DNA from: Hyaloraphidium curvatum
Lineage: Eukaryota; Monoblepharomycota; Hyaloraphidiomycetes; Hyaloraphidiales; Hyaloraphidiaceae
Assembly: GCA_025558095.1 (NCBI GenBank)
Contig: JAIVFI010000024.1
Coordinates: forward strand, 186,001 to 250,000
Reading direction: 5' to 3'
DNA length: 64,000 nt
Shown: piece by piece, positions 23,448 through 33,418 of the stretch
Layout: the number at the start of each line of letters is the position of its first letter
Numbering within the stretch: position 1 is the first letter of the stretch
Translations under genes and position numbers: made by a program
Notes under the pieces: generated by a model
What the model was told of the DNA's origin: nothing
The model's database searches: none
Seen by the model: only the letters and a program-made list of their open reading frames with translations

Positions 23448-24743
23448 ATGGCTAGCGATTCGGACTCTCCAGACGCCTCATCGGAAGACCATGTCAAGTC
23501 ATCTTCGGATGCCGGGCCGGCAGACTTGCGCGAAGGCCTGTTTTCCGGCCCGCGCGACGTTTCCCCGTCGCCTTCGCCTCTGTCGTCTCCGGAAGTTGGA
23601 CCGTCGGATCCGCCTCTTTTCGACCAGCCACCATTTGCTCCGGATGATCTGCCCCTCGATGACCTCCTGGCAAAGCTCACGGACCTCTCCGTCCCGTTCT
23701 CGGATCTGGATCCGCCGCTCGCTCGTCTTGCCGAACCCGATTCGGGACCGCAGGACCCGCCACCGACATTTTCCTCCCCCGAGGAAGAGCTGGAGCACTA
23801 CATCTCCCTGCACGGCGCCACGCCGTCCGCGGAACCGGTCCCGGGGTTCCTCCGCGCCCTCGCCGAGTCGGCCCTAGTTGCGTGTCCACCTTGGACCGCT
23901 GGCGCGAGGGAGGGATGGCTGCTCGGTTCGGCGTTCTTCAGGCTCGGGAAGGGAACCATGGTGGCAGGCGAAAGCGCTTGGGAACTGGCCGGGGACTATG
24001 CGGAGGCGGGGTTGGAACGGGGGGCCGGAGAGGCCCAGAGGCAGTTCGTTCCCGGACTGGCGGCGCTGCTCTCCGTGGCACGGGGAAATGGCGGCGCGGA
24101 CAGGCATGTGGAGGTCCTCAAAAAGGCGGAGGAAGAGCTGCGGACCTCGGAGGATTACGGAACCTTGCTCTACGCGGCGCTGTTCTTGCGGTCGCGGGGC
24201 TTCCCGCCGCTTCCGTCGGCCGCGAGGGTCGAGGACGTCCTAGACGCCGTCGCCAAACTACCCCGCGAACAATGGACCCCTCTGACGCTGTGCGGGCTCC
24301 TCCAATGCCCGCCTGCTTTGTTGGATCCCGCGGGCATCGCGCCCGAACTCGAATCGGCCGTCGAGGCCGCCTTGTTCTCGCCTCCGAACGGTCTGCCGGC
24401 GCACGTCCGTTGCGCACTCCTGGACCTCGCCCGCCGTCGCCTCCCGTCCCTCGCAACGCGGTGCACCGAAGCCCTGGACGCCCTCGCCGACTCACTGCTC
24501 TCCGGCCACCCCCTTCCGAGCTCGGAAGCGGACCGCACCCCTTGGCAGACTCCGCAGGGGGCCCCGGACCCGTTCCACGCGATCGTATTCGCGCTTGCGG
24601 GGAGGGAGGAGGCCGCGGCGCGGCACGTGCTCGCGCACGCGGGCGGGGCGCGCGGTGCCGAAGCCGTGGCTGCGTGGATCATGGCCGGCACGGCCAAAGC
24701 GGGGGATGGGGTGCCGCTGGTATCGGATGCCGTGTGCAGCTGA
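23448..24743 (+). CDS. Unrecognised 431-residue protein
   Basis: Intronless, starting at ATG 23448. The first ~140 residues are disordered, rich in Ser, Pro, Asp and Glu (repeated SSPEE/DDL patches). Residues ~150-430 are Ala/Leu-rich and helical, with regularly spaced Leu and Arg (for example EVLKKAEEELRTSEDYGT and LCGLLQCPPALLDPAG), suggesting an alpha-solenoid or helical repeat. No signal peptide or membrane segment. I do not recognise the family. That it is real is supported by its length, ATG start, divergent pairing with NTA1 and absence of any competing gene model. Confidence 0.65.
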   Translation: MASDSDSPDASSEDHVKSSSDAGPADLREGLFSGPRDVSPSPSPLSSPEVGPSDPPLFDQPPFAPDDLPLDDLLAKLTDLSVPFSDLDPPLARLAEPDSGPQDPPPTFSSPEEELEHYISLHGATPSAEPVPGFLRALAESALVACPPWTAGAREGWLLGSAFFRLGKGTMVAGESAWELAGDYAEAGLERGAGEAQRQFVPGLAALLSVARGNGGADRHVEVLKKAEEELRTSEDYGTLLYAALFLRSRGFPPLPSAARVEDVLDAVAKLPREQWTPLTLCGLLQCPPALLDPAGIAPELESAVEAALFSPPNGLPAHVRCALLDLARRRLPSLATRCTEALDALADSLLSGHPLPSSEADRTPWQTPQGAPDPFHAIVFALAGREEAAARHVLAHAGGARGAEAVAAWIMAGTAKAGDGVPLVSDAVCS

Positions 24744-24894
24744 GCCTGAAATGAACTAAGAAGAAAGCCAAGGTCCGAAGGGAGGTCCACGGGTAAAGCC
24801 GTCTATGGTATGGGATCACATCCGAACGATGACCACGGGCACCTCGCAGTGGTGCAAAAGGTAGTTGCTGGAACGAAGTAGCCACATTAGCGCC

Positions 24895-25546
24895 TCATAG
24901 AGGAATGTCGTCCAGAATAACCCACCTGACGGACCCGACGAGGAACGACTGCACCTGCGTTTTCGAATGGCTCCCAACCACGACCAGGTTGAAGCCCTCC
25001 TGCACCGCCTTTTCGCAGATGGCCTCCCCCGGGTCCCCGACCTCGACCTCGACTTTTGCCGTGATTTTCTTCTCGGCCAGCAGCGTCTCCTTCACCATCG
25101 CAAGGAACTCCTCTCCCTCCTCCAATGCGGAGCGCAGACGTCCGTCGTCGATCGCGGACTGGTCGACCATCAGGCCTGCAGGGCAACGGGCCGGCGGTCA
25201 GCATTGCGACGCCGCGAGACACGCTCGGGCAACCGACCGGCGTCAAAGGCGTCGAAAGCGGGCATCTGGGGAATCATCGTCTTGAACATGACCAAGGTGT
25301 CGCCTTCCCGAAGGAGCCGCTCGCAGGCAAACTGGACGACCTGCAAGGAGACGCCTCAGCGCAATTCTCCGGCGGGCCGCAGCGGTGCGCACTTTGATGT
25401 TCTCCTTCGAGAAGTCGGTCGCGAGCAGGATCTTCCCGGGGGCGCGCATCTGCGGGCGCGTCAGCGCGGGCGCGGCGGGCGGGCGGGCCGCGCACCTCGG
25501 CCTTTGAGCGCGGGCTCGCCGGTGCGTCGGACGGTGCGTCGGCCAT
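24895..25546 (-). CDS. Universal stress protein (USP domain)
   Basis: Small ATP-binding stress protein, 163 residues from exons 25546-25496, 25449-25393, 25340-25238 and 25175-24895. The fold begins at GKILLATDFSKENIK (first beta strand and its Asp) and ends with the nucleotide-binding loop VVVGSHSKTQVQSFLVGSV, matching the G-x2-G-x9-GS pattern (here GSHSK). Introns are 46, 52 and 62 nt, all GT-AG with frame kept. Only 37 bp separate its ATG from that of the divergent mitochondrial bS16 gene. Confidence 0.88.
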
Positions 25547-25583
25547 TTTCGTGGTGAGTGTGGGGCGCGGAGGGAGCCGGACG
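25547..25583. promoter_or_regulatory. 37-bp gap between divergent start codons
   Basis: Shortest divergent spacing in the window, between the USP ATG and the most upstream bS16m ATG. If that bS16m start is right, both 5' UTRs must be extremely short or overlap. Confidence 0.4.
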
Positions 25584-26340
25584 ATGAAGTGGCGGCGGCA
25601 GAGCCAAAAGTCGACGCGTGACAACAACAATGAGGCAGCTGGTCAAGTGGGCGAATCGCGCCTGTTCCGCGTTGCAGATGGCTTATTGCGTCGTTCTTGC
25701 TCGGCTTCTCGCCGCGATGGCGCCCTCTTGCCGTTCCGCGCCCCTCCTGCCGCCCGGTCGGCACGGTCCTTGCTCCGCTCCCCTCGATCCAGGATCCGCC
25801 TCGCCCGCTGGGGCATCTCGAAGAATCCGTTCTACGGCATCGTGGCCTCGCACGTGCGGTGGTCCCGCGACGGGAAGCACATGGAGCGCCTGGGGAGCTA
25901 CAACCCGATACCGGACCGCGACGGGAAGAAACACCTCACGCTCAACATCGAGCGGATAAAGCACTGGCTCGTGAGCGGGGCGGTGCCTTCGGAACGGGTG
26001 TCGTGGTTGCTGGCCATCGTGGGTTGCTTTCGAACGAGGTGGTGGTCCTGTCGTGCCTGACGTGCCTGTCCCTGCTTCGCCGTGCCTGGGCGACAACTCC
26101 GATTCTACCTTCCATTTCATCTTCTCTTATCCCTCCTCACCCTCTTTTTCTACCGCACTGGTCATGTGCTTGCTTTTTTGTCCCGCTGTGCCTCGACAGG
26201 CCGGCATCCTTCCCCCGAGCCCGAAGCACCTCCGCAACATGGGCCAGGAACCCCCCGCACCGGACATGTCGGCGTACCTGAGCAGGCGCGCCGCGCCGAA
26301 ACCGAAGAAGGAGGAGCAGGCCAAGGGCCGGAAGAAGTGA
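25584..26340 (+). CDS. MRPS16: Mitochondrial small ribosomal subunit protein bS16m
   Basis: Exons 25584-26018 and 26200-26340 give 191 residues. The bS16 core is clear: IRLARWGISKNPFYGIV, then ERLGSYNPIPD, LTLNIERIKHWLVSGAVPS and, after a 181-nt intron, AGILPPSPKHL, followed by a Lys-rich tail. Upstream of the core, the frame opens for ~70 residues that are Arg/Ser-rich (LLRRSCSASRRD..., SARSLLRSPRSR), consistent with a mitochondrial targeting peptide. A shorter N-terminus made by a small upstream exon (an acceptor lies at 25791-25792) is the alternative. Bacterial S16 is ~80 residues, so extensions on both sides are normal for organellar forms. Confidence 0.87.
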
Positions 26341-26831
26341 GGCGGGCGGCGCGGCTGGGACTCAGGGGCGCGCTCTGCCCGCTCTCTGGGACGGCCAGTC
26401 GGGGTGCGGGCCCTGCAGGGAGCTGGTTGCGGATGAGGATGTGCTGGGATGGGGCCGGAACTGCGTCATGTATGGAGAGGTCACCCGCGATACCATTTTC
26501 TGTCGGAGCTGGCTTGGGCGGAGATCCGTTGCCTCAACATCTCGAATCTGACCGTCGCAGGGACCGGTGCGAATGGTCGATTTGAAAACACGTCGGAATC
26601 TCGCTGGAAGAGTCGTGGCCGCGTAGCAAGTCGTCTTATCCCCTTTGGGCGGCCGAGCGGAGCTGCATTTGGTGCGTTGGCCGGTTGGCCGCCGCCCGGC
26701 TCAGCTCTGCGCGCCTCCCACCAAACAGAGGTGGTTTCACCCGCCGGCTCTGCCGCAGACCCTGTTCGGCCAGCGAATCGCGCTTCTGGCTGCACTGCAG
26801 CAGCGCAGGTGGCCCCCTGGGCGCCGGAGCA
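26341..26831. other. Intergenic, no gene seen
   Basis: 491 bp between two plus-strand genes; open frames here extend from the rhomboid gene without an ATG or domain. Probably the rhomboid promoter and 5' UTR. Confidence 0.5.
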
Positions 26832-28638
26832 ATGCCGCCGCGTGCGTCGCCGCTCCCTGCGGAACCCAGCAGCGCCTCCCTGCCGCCGTACGAGACCATT
26901 GACCTGGGTTCGCCGCACGCGCATGGAGCCGCGCCGCCGCAGCAGGGGCTTTCGGCCCGCGTCATGGGCTGGCTCGGAGGCACGGAGGACGAGAGCTCTG
27001 CTTACAGAAGCTTCAGTATGTTCGACCACGTACCGGCGCCGGCCCCGCAGCAGCAGCCGACCGCAGGTGAATTCATCTTCCTTGTTTGTGGAATGCTGCA
27101 GCGGAGGGGCTGACTCTGTCCGTAGTCGCCACCGTGGTCGTGGACGGCGACATTCCGTGGAACACGACCGCCATCGTCGAACCCCCGGCTCCGGAGCCCG
27201 TGGACGGCATTCCCCTCTGGCCCGTGCCCTCCCCAACCGGAGCCAGCAATCTCGCTGCGCCAGCCACTCCCCGCGGCGCGTCACTTCCTTCCTCCGGCCC
27301 CCGCGTCTCGGAAGACGCGCGGCTGGCGCAGACCCTCCAGCAGCAGGAGTACGCCCTGGCGCAGGCGTCGGGGATCGCAGCGCCCGCGGGTGCGTACCGC
27401 CGGACAGGCACCGCGGGCGACCCGCTGGCGGGGACCGCCACGGCACGGACCTACCCGCGCAACGCGCAGATCGCGGCCATGACGGCCGAGCCGCGGCCGC
27501 CGGGCATGCCGCCGCCGCAGGCGCCACAGCCACGGCCGGAGCAGAAGATGAAGAAGCACAGGCCGTGGTTCATCTGGACGGTGTCGCTGATCCAGGTCGG
27601 CACGCTCATTGCCAGCCTGTTCATAAACTTCAACATGACCGGGGAGTACATCCAAACGACGCCCGTCTGGAACTACATGAGTGGGTTTACAGCGTGCTTG
27701 TCATGTGGACTGCCTGGATTGTCTAACTTCTCGTCTTCTTCGCTAGTCGGACCGACTTCGGGCGCCCTCATCCGCATGGGCGCCCGCTTCACGCCCTGCA
27801 TCCGCACCATTCCCCAGTACACCACCAATGCAACCACTCCCTACCTTCCTGCCTGCCCGCTGGGCATCCCGGCACCCTGCAACATCCAGCAGGTCTGCGG
27901 TCTAGACGGCACCACGGACCAGTGGTACCGCTTCATCATGGCCATCTTCCTGCACGGCGGCGTGCTGCACCTGCTCTTCAACCTCATCTTCCAGCTGCGC
28001 GTGGGCGCCGCGATGGAGAAAGACTTTGGGAGCTTCCGGATCGGCGCCGTGTACCTCCTGTGCGGCGTCGCCGGGTTCGTCTTTGGCGCCAACATCAACG
28101 CCCTCATGCCGAGCGTCGGGTGCTCGGGGGCGCTGTTTGGGCTGGTCGCGTGCCTGCTTCTGGACCTGCTGCAGAACTGGAAGCTCATCGTGCGGCCGTG
28201 GATCGAGCTGATCAAGCTCGTGATCGTCATCCTGCTCAGCTTCGCGCTCGGGCTCCTTCCATACGTCGACAACTTCGCCCAGTACGTCGCCCAGGTTGTG
28301 CCGCTACCGAATCTCATTGGGGCTAACTCCACAACCTAGCGTCGGCGGCTTTGTCGTCGGTATCTTTGCCGGCCTCATCTTCATTCCCACACTGTCATTC
28401 GGCAAGTGGCAGCGGCGGCGAAAGTGGATCCTCATCGGCATTGCGGTTCCCTGCCTCATCGGCGTCTACTTTGCTCTCTTCTGGGTGTTCTACAACGCCA
28501 CGGATGCCAACTGCATCTGGTGCAGATACCTGGATTGTGGGTCTCTCGGTTCGCGGACCTGCTTGTGCCCATGGTAACCCTCCGTCCCGCGCAGGTATAC
28601 CCATCATGGGATGGTGCGACAGTGCGTACATATCCTGA
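26832..28638 (+). CDS. Rhomboid intramembrane serine protease
   Basis: 521 residues from exons 26832-27066, 27126-27680, 27747-28281, 28340-28536 and 28595-28638. A ~235-residue Pro-rich cytosolic N-terminus precedes TM1 (WFIWTVSLIQVGTLIASLF). The catalytic Ser is in VGCSGALFG (GxSG) and the catalytic His is created by splicing: exon 3 ends CA and exon 4 begins C, giving NFAHVGGFVVG. HGGVLHLLFNLIF (TM2) and a Cys-rich luminal L1 loop with RFTPC and ACPLGIPAPC are also typical. The intron before exon 4 has a GCTAAC branch site. Both dyad residues are intact, so it is predicted active, not an iRhom. Probable secretory-pathway rhomboid. Confidence 0.93.
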
Positions 28639-28713
28639 TCACTCAAAGCACGATATCACGGCATTATGTGTGACATTCATTTGGTATAGCACTGGTCTCT
28701 CCACCATGCTTGC

Positions 28714-30252
28714 TCAGTCTTCGAACCGGATACGCCGGCCGGCCTCGCCGAGGAACTGGTTCTCCGTGTCCCAGCCCTTTGCCCGCATGCTCTCGAGCAG
28801 CGCGGCGCCCAACTTCTCTTCAGTGATCCCCGACCTCGACACGGCTTCCTCCGGATCCACGCCCGCGTCGAGCAGTCCGCGCAGTAGCGCTGCTCTGAAG
28901 TATCCGCGAATCACACCTTCCGCCCGCGCATCCTGAAGGAACCACAAGCACACCCCTCCCGATCGAATCACAGCGACGGCGTGCTCAGTCCCGCGAACTG
29001 GGTTTTGAATGAGGACGTGCGACGAAATGGCAGGTTCAAGGTGCAGAGGAGCGCGGGAAAAGCATGCGGCGCGGGCGTTTTGCGCGGGAGGAAGGGAGAA
29101 CCGCTCCTTTCTCCCGACAGCAACGGGACTTTCGAGAGCATCGCACAGCTCTTTCGGCGACGGGTCGGATGCCCCGCGCAGGATCCGCTCGACGACCGGG
29201 GCAAGAAGAATCTCGGCCCTCTGCACGTCCAGAGTTGGGCTGGAAACGTACTTGCAGGAGGCGTGGATGGCGTACATGTTGAGCGCGGCCAGGGGTGCAA
29301 AGGCCGCGCAGAGCGCCAGCGGGTGCGACGATGGCATCGCGAGCGAGAGCAGAACCCCGAGGCCGGTGCCCATGAGGCCAGCGGCGGTAGCCTGGGCGCC
29401 GGACTTGCCGGTCAGATCTCCAAGGTTATCCCGCACGAGAAACGTCTTGTTGATGGCGGCGCGGGCGGCCCCGGTAGCCAACCACGAGATGTTCTTGCCC
29501 ACGTTCGAGAGGGAGGCGCTCAACACAAAGAGATGTGGAAACAAGGGTGTGAGGAGCTCCAAGAACACAGCAGCATTCAACAATGCCGCAGACGAGAAGC
29601 GGTAGTGTTTGGGCTGCGCGTCGAACTTGGATGACACGATAGAAGCGTAGATGACACCGCCGAGCTGGCCGGCGCCATCCTTGAGGACCCAGTTTATGCC
29701 CGCGGCCATCGGCACGGAGCCGGCACCCACGCCCACAGCGTACAGCAGCGCTTGGAGCGACAGCACGTTGCTCAGGGTTCCCGTGACATTGGAAACCATG
29801 TTCCACATAGTGAAAGGCAGGTACGACTCGGCCACGCTCGACGGATAACCTTTCGGAAGAAACCCGACCACGATGTACTCAGTCAGACGCTTGCGAAGGC
29901 GCTGAGCAGCCGGCAGATTCGAAGCCGAGTCGGAAGGCTCGCCAGCGGCTCCGGCGTCCGCCTCCGCTGTCCGAGCACGGACCTCCCAGCGGCCCGTCGA
30001 AGCATTCAGGACGAGTTCTTCCCAAGTCACATCTAGCCCCTGCCTTCGCACAATTTGCAGGATCCGCGGCTCATTCTGGGGCTTGTTGGAGCCAGAAGCC
30101 GCTGCGGAGCCCGATGTGAAGACCCGTCCGCGGGAAGTCCTTGGTACAAGGGTTGGGGTCCGCAAGAGTCCCGCTGCAAGGCGACTCGCATCGGTCCGTA
30201 GCAAAGTCGTCCGCAGGGCTCCAAGGACCTGCCCACATCGGGTGATTCTCAT
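28714..30252 (-). CDS. RUS1: RUS/DUF647-family protein (root UVB sensitive-like)
   Basis: 512 residues from ATG 30252, or 534 from ATG 30318. The family core is visible: FLPKGYPSSVAESYLPF.MW followed by hydrophobic LQALLYAVGVGAGSVPMAAG, then NWVLKDGAGQLGGV and KFDAQPKHYRF. The C-terminal third (ISSHVLIQNP region onward) is less conserved. RUS proteins occur across eukaryotes and have been linked to vitamin B6 homeostasis and UV response in plants; the biochemical function is not settled. The 30252 start gives an Arg/Leu-rich N-terminus resembling an organellar presequence (MRITRCGQVLGALRTTLLR), which is why I prefer it. Confidence 0.88.
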   Translation of the reverse strand: MRITRCGQVLGALRTTLLRTDASRLAAGLLRTPTLVPRTSRGRVFTSGSAAASGSNKPQNEPRILQIVRRQGLDVTWEELVLNASTGRWEVRARTAEADAGAAGEPSDSASNLPAAQRLRKRLTEYIVVGFLPKGYPSSVAESYLPFTMWNMVSNVTGTLSNVLSLQALLYAVGVGAGSVPMAAGINWVLKDGAGQLGGVIYASIVSSKFDAQPKHYRFSSAALLNAAVFLELLTPLFPHLFVLSASLSNVGKNISWLATGAARAAINKTFLVRDNLGDLTGKSGAQATAAGLMGTGLGVLLSLAMPSSHPLALCAAFAPLAALNMYAIHASCKYVSSPTLDVQRAEILLAPVVERILRGASDPSPKELCDALESPVAVGRKERFSLPPAQNARAACFSRAPLHLEPAISSHVLIQNPVRGTEHAVAVIRSGGVCLWFLQDARAEGVIRGYFRAALLRGLLDAGVDPEEAVSRSGITEEKLGAALLESMRAKGWDTENQFLGEAGRRIRFED

Positions 30253-30364
30253 GCCGAACGACGAGGATATGTTGGTGAGTGATTTGTCGCGGATCGACGC
30301 GCCCCGTAAACAACGCATGCGGTGCCCCCGGAAAGATGCCCCATAAGTCGCCGTAGATGCTCAC

Positions 30365-30498
30365 ATAGCTGCTTTTCATCTCTATTGGACGCGTCACTCG
30401 CTCGTCGAACGGAGATTTGAGCTGGATTGGCCTATAGCTGCCTTTACTTCGGTCGAACGCGTCGGTCGCTCGTCGAGCGGAGACTTGAACTGGAATGG
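30365..30498. repeat. Imperfect tandem duplication (~69-bp unit, two copies) in a promoter
   Basis: Copies at 30365-30430 and 30434-30498 share ATAGCTGC, ACGCGTC, CGCTCGTCGA, CGGAGA and GAGCTGGA/GAACTGGA in the same order. The carrier gene's ATG (30495) lies in the last bases of the second copy (GGAATGG); the first copy has GGATTGG there, so no ATG. Confidence 0.75.
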
Positions 30499-31484
30499 CT
30501 CCGGCGGAGGATGAAGCGCCACGGAAAGGCGCCCTGTCGGAATCGACCAAATCGCTCATTGCAGGGGGAGCCGGGGGCCTTGGTCTCACGCTAGCTGGCT
30601 ATCCGTTTGACCTCGTAAAGGTCAAGATGCAGACGGCCCCGGCGTCAACATATTCCGGAATGTTGAACTGCGCGGCGAAGATTCTTCGTGCTGATGGACC
30701 GCTAGGCTTCTACAGAGGAGCAACACCGGTGTTTCTCGGCGTCGTGCCAATCTTTGCTACTCTGTTTTGGGCCTACGATCGGGCACAACACCTTGCCGTC
30801 AGGCTTTGGGGCGGGGAGAAGCGAGTCGATGTCGGACCAGCGGCTGCGAAAGCGCCGCTCGTGGATCGGCTTTCGTTGGACCAGATTGCCTTTGCGGGGG
30901 GACTCAGTGCCGTGCCAACAACGATCCTTATGGGTCCGGCCGAGAGGGTCAAGATCCTGCTGCAGATCCAGGAAAAGGGCTCCACAAAGTACTCCGGCGC
31001 TGTGTCCGCGGTCCTGGGCTTGCTGAAGCAGGGTGGATTGCCGCTGTTGTTCCGTGGAACCTGGATGACTCTGTTGCGGGACTCGTGGGGTTCGATCTTC
31101 TATTTTGGCATTTTCGAGGCCGCCAAGCGCGCTTTCCAACGACGCAACGGCGGAGGGGAGCTCGGGGCTGGAGTGGTTGTGTGCGGAGCCTTGGCTGGGG
31201 CTGCCAACTGGTGTGTTTCGTTGGCCTTGTCAATCACCGGGACCTGCTGACCAGTCTTCCTTCGCAGGATCGTTATCATGCCAATTGATGTTGCCAAAAG
31301 CAAAGCTCAGGCCGTGACGGGTCCTTCGAGGGGAATGATACCGATCCTGCGCGACGTATACCGGACAGAAGGCATCCGAGGCCTGTTTGCAGGGCTCGGA
31401 CCCGCTTTGGTCCGGGCGGTGCCGGCGAATGCGGCGGCTTTCACTTGCGTGGAATCCACACGTCACTTCCTCGATAGATTCTGA
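30495..31484 (+). CDS. Mitochondrial carrier (SLC25), carnitine/acylcarnitine-like
   Basis: Inner-membrane transporter of 310 residues from exons 30495-31210 and 31268-31484. Three ~100-residue repeats each carry a PX[DE]XX[KR]-type signature: YPFDLVKVKMQ, GPAERVKILLQIQ and MPIDVAKSKAQ. The second, with ERVK followed by GKxYxG-like spacing and RGTWMTLLRD, resembles carnitine/acylcarnitine and related amino-acid carriers (CRC1/ORT/YMC type). The single 57-nt intron joins ANW to IVIMPID. Exact substrate not assignable by eye. Confidence 0.87.
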
Positions 31485-31612
31485 CGTTATGTAGTCCCAA
31501 TTATTCTATTGCCAATCCACAACAGTTCTCGACTAGCCTATGTCGTGCCGCCACGCGCCACGTCACCCGCAACTGCATTCATTCATTCATCCAACCCCGC
31601 CCCCAATCACCA

Positions 31613-32369
31613 ATGTCGCTCCTCAAGCACCCTCTCCTCCTCTCGGCCGCGCACGTAAACGGCCGAGCCGTGGTTCCCTTGAGCCTCCGCGGCGTGCCGG
31701 GATGCCTGCGGTTCCAAAGCGGAGGCGGCGGGCCTGGCAAAATCGCTGAGCAGGCCACAAAGAAGATGGGTGAAGGCACTGGCGGTGAGAAGTCGACATT
31801 CGCGTTCTCTTTGTGGGTCTTCGACGGTAGCATCGTCGGTTGCAGACGAAATGGGCGACGAGCTGCGCAAGAAGACGAAGGAAGCCGGACACAAGGTCTC
31901 CGAGACCATGAGCCACGCGAAGCAGACAATGTCGGAAACAGTAGGTGCGACTACTTGAGGCTGCGCTTCTTGTGTTTCTTTCGCCGATCGGCTGTCTTCC
32001 TTTCCAGACGATGTCTCGCGCAGGATGACGGGCACCGCCGGCGAACCTTCCATGTCGACCGATGGCATGATGGAAGGGGCCAAGGATATTTACGAGAAGG
32101 CCAAAAGCATGGCAAAGGGAGCCGCCGACACGCTCGTCAACGCTACTCGGGGAGACAAGATCGAGACGCGGCCGACAAGGTCGGGGAGATGATGATGGGG
32201 GCCAAGGACAAGGCAAAGAACGCGACGGGCATGCCGGATGATCCCATGGGCAAGGCAAAGGAGGCCGTCAAGTGGACGACGTAAGCTCATTTGCGTTTCG
32301 ACGACCTCGGCTCTAAACCGTGGCTGCAGGGACACGGGAGCAGAGAAAGAGAGGGCGGGGAAGAACTGA
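31613..32369 (+). CDS. LEA-like presequence-bearing protein, copy A of a tandem pair
   Basis: 179 residues from exons 31613-31784, 31846-31944, 32008-32135, 32180-32280 and 32330-32369. The N-terminus (MSLLKHPLLLSAAHVNGRA) looks like a mitochondrial presequence. The rest is Lys/Glu/Ala/Met-rich with amphipathic LEA-type segments: KIAEQATKKMGEGTG, DELRKKTKEAGHKVSE, AKDIYEKAKSMAKGAADT, GAKDKAKNATG. Such group-3 LEA-like proteins are linked to desiccation or stress tolerance of mitochondria in other eukaryotes. Exon junctions 1 and the last match those of the downstream paralogue in phase and position. The third intron (32136-32179) has a weak GTCAAC donor and is the least certain part. Confidence 0.72.
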
Positions 32370-32490
32370 ATGTTTGTAGCTTTTCATTCGAAGATGTGTG
32401 GTGTCGAAGCACTTTCGGCCGAAAAGCGGCAGCTAGGGACCATCGACACGTCACTCCACTCGCTCGACACACTCGACACACGGACGAACG

Positions 32491-33234
32491 ATGTCGCACT
32501 CCGCTCTCTCTGACTTTTCGCGCTTTCCACTTGCCGGACTGGGCCGTCTCCGAGCCGTAGACGCGCGCCTTGTGACGGGTCAGGGACGCCTGCAGAGCGG
32601 CGGGCCGTCCAAGAACATTGCGGAGCAGGCGACCAAGAAGATGGGGGAAGGCGCTGGAGGTGAACAGGCTGGCGAAGACTTCCTGTCCAGCGTTGACTAA
32701 CCTTCTTGGCAGACGAAATCGGAAACGAGCTGCGGAAGAAGACCAAAGAAGCGGGCGAGAAGGTCTCGGAGGCCATCGGAACTGCCAGCCGCAAGATGTC
32801 CGACACTGCCGAGGCCTTCAGTGAGTTAATGCCACTATTGAGCTCCACTTTCGCGGCTCATGAAGCGCCAGCCGATACGACGCGTGGCTTCACCGACCGA
32901 CCCAACGATCCGCCGGCGTCGTCGAAGAACGTGGCTGGGGAAGCCAAGGATCTGTACGAGATGACATCTGATTTCACCAAGGAAGCGTACGAGAAGGCTA
33001 AAGACATGGCCATCGGGGCTGCTTCGGCGATCGGGATCAAGAGCAAGCGTGGGATCGAGGATGCGCCCGTCAGGTCCGGCGAAGTCGGCGAGATCGTGAA
33101 GGACAAGTCGGACAAGGTGGCCGGGCAGACTCGGTACGCCTTCTTTTGACTGTTTGTCTGAATCTGGTTGCTCACGACGCCTCAGGGACCCCAAGGCATC
33201 GGGGGATCCTGGAGCTTCCGGCCCTACCCAGTAA
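32491..33234 (+). CDS. LEA-like presequence-bearing protein, copy B of a tandem pair
   Basis: 195 residues from exons 32491-32659, 32713-32820, 32872-33133 and 33186-33234. It aligns with copy A along much of its length: NIAEQATKKMGEGAG, DEIGNELRKKTKEAGEKVSE, KEAYEKAKDMAIGAA, VGEIVKDKSDKVAG, and both end with a short exon after a phase-2 intron following a Thr codon (TT|D versus TR|D). The N-terminus is again basic and Leu/Arg-rich. Only ~120 bp separate the copies, so this is a tandem gene duplication whose copies have diverged substantially. Function inferred as stress protection; not demonstrated. Confidence 0.74.
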
Positions 33235-33418
33235 TCGCCCTTATCCGCAGCGGCAGTTCCACTGTAATGAATGGAAACGTGGTTTTTTCGGTAACGAGCA
33301 AAGGCTGATCGATTCGAAGTGTGCCGGCGCCGTCTCGCGCAACTCCGCGGATTCAATCTACCCACAATTCTGACCCGCAACCGCCTTCCTTCACCCGACG
33401 ACCTGGTCTACGTCTTTG

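Noticed and set aside
31576-31592. ATTC microsatellite before LEA-like copy A
   Set aside because: Only about four units; too short to be of note beyond possible length polymorphism.
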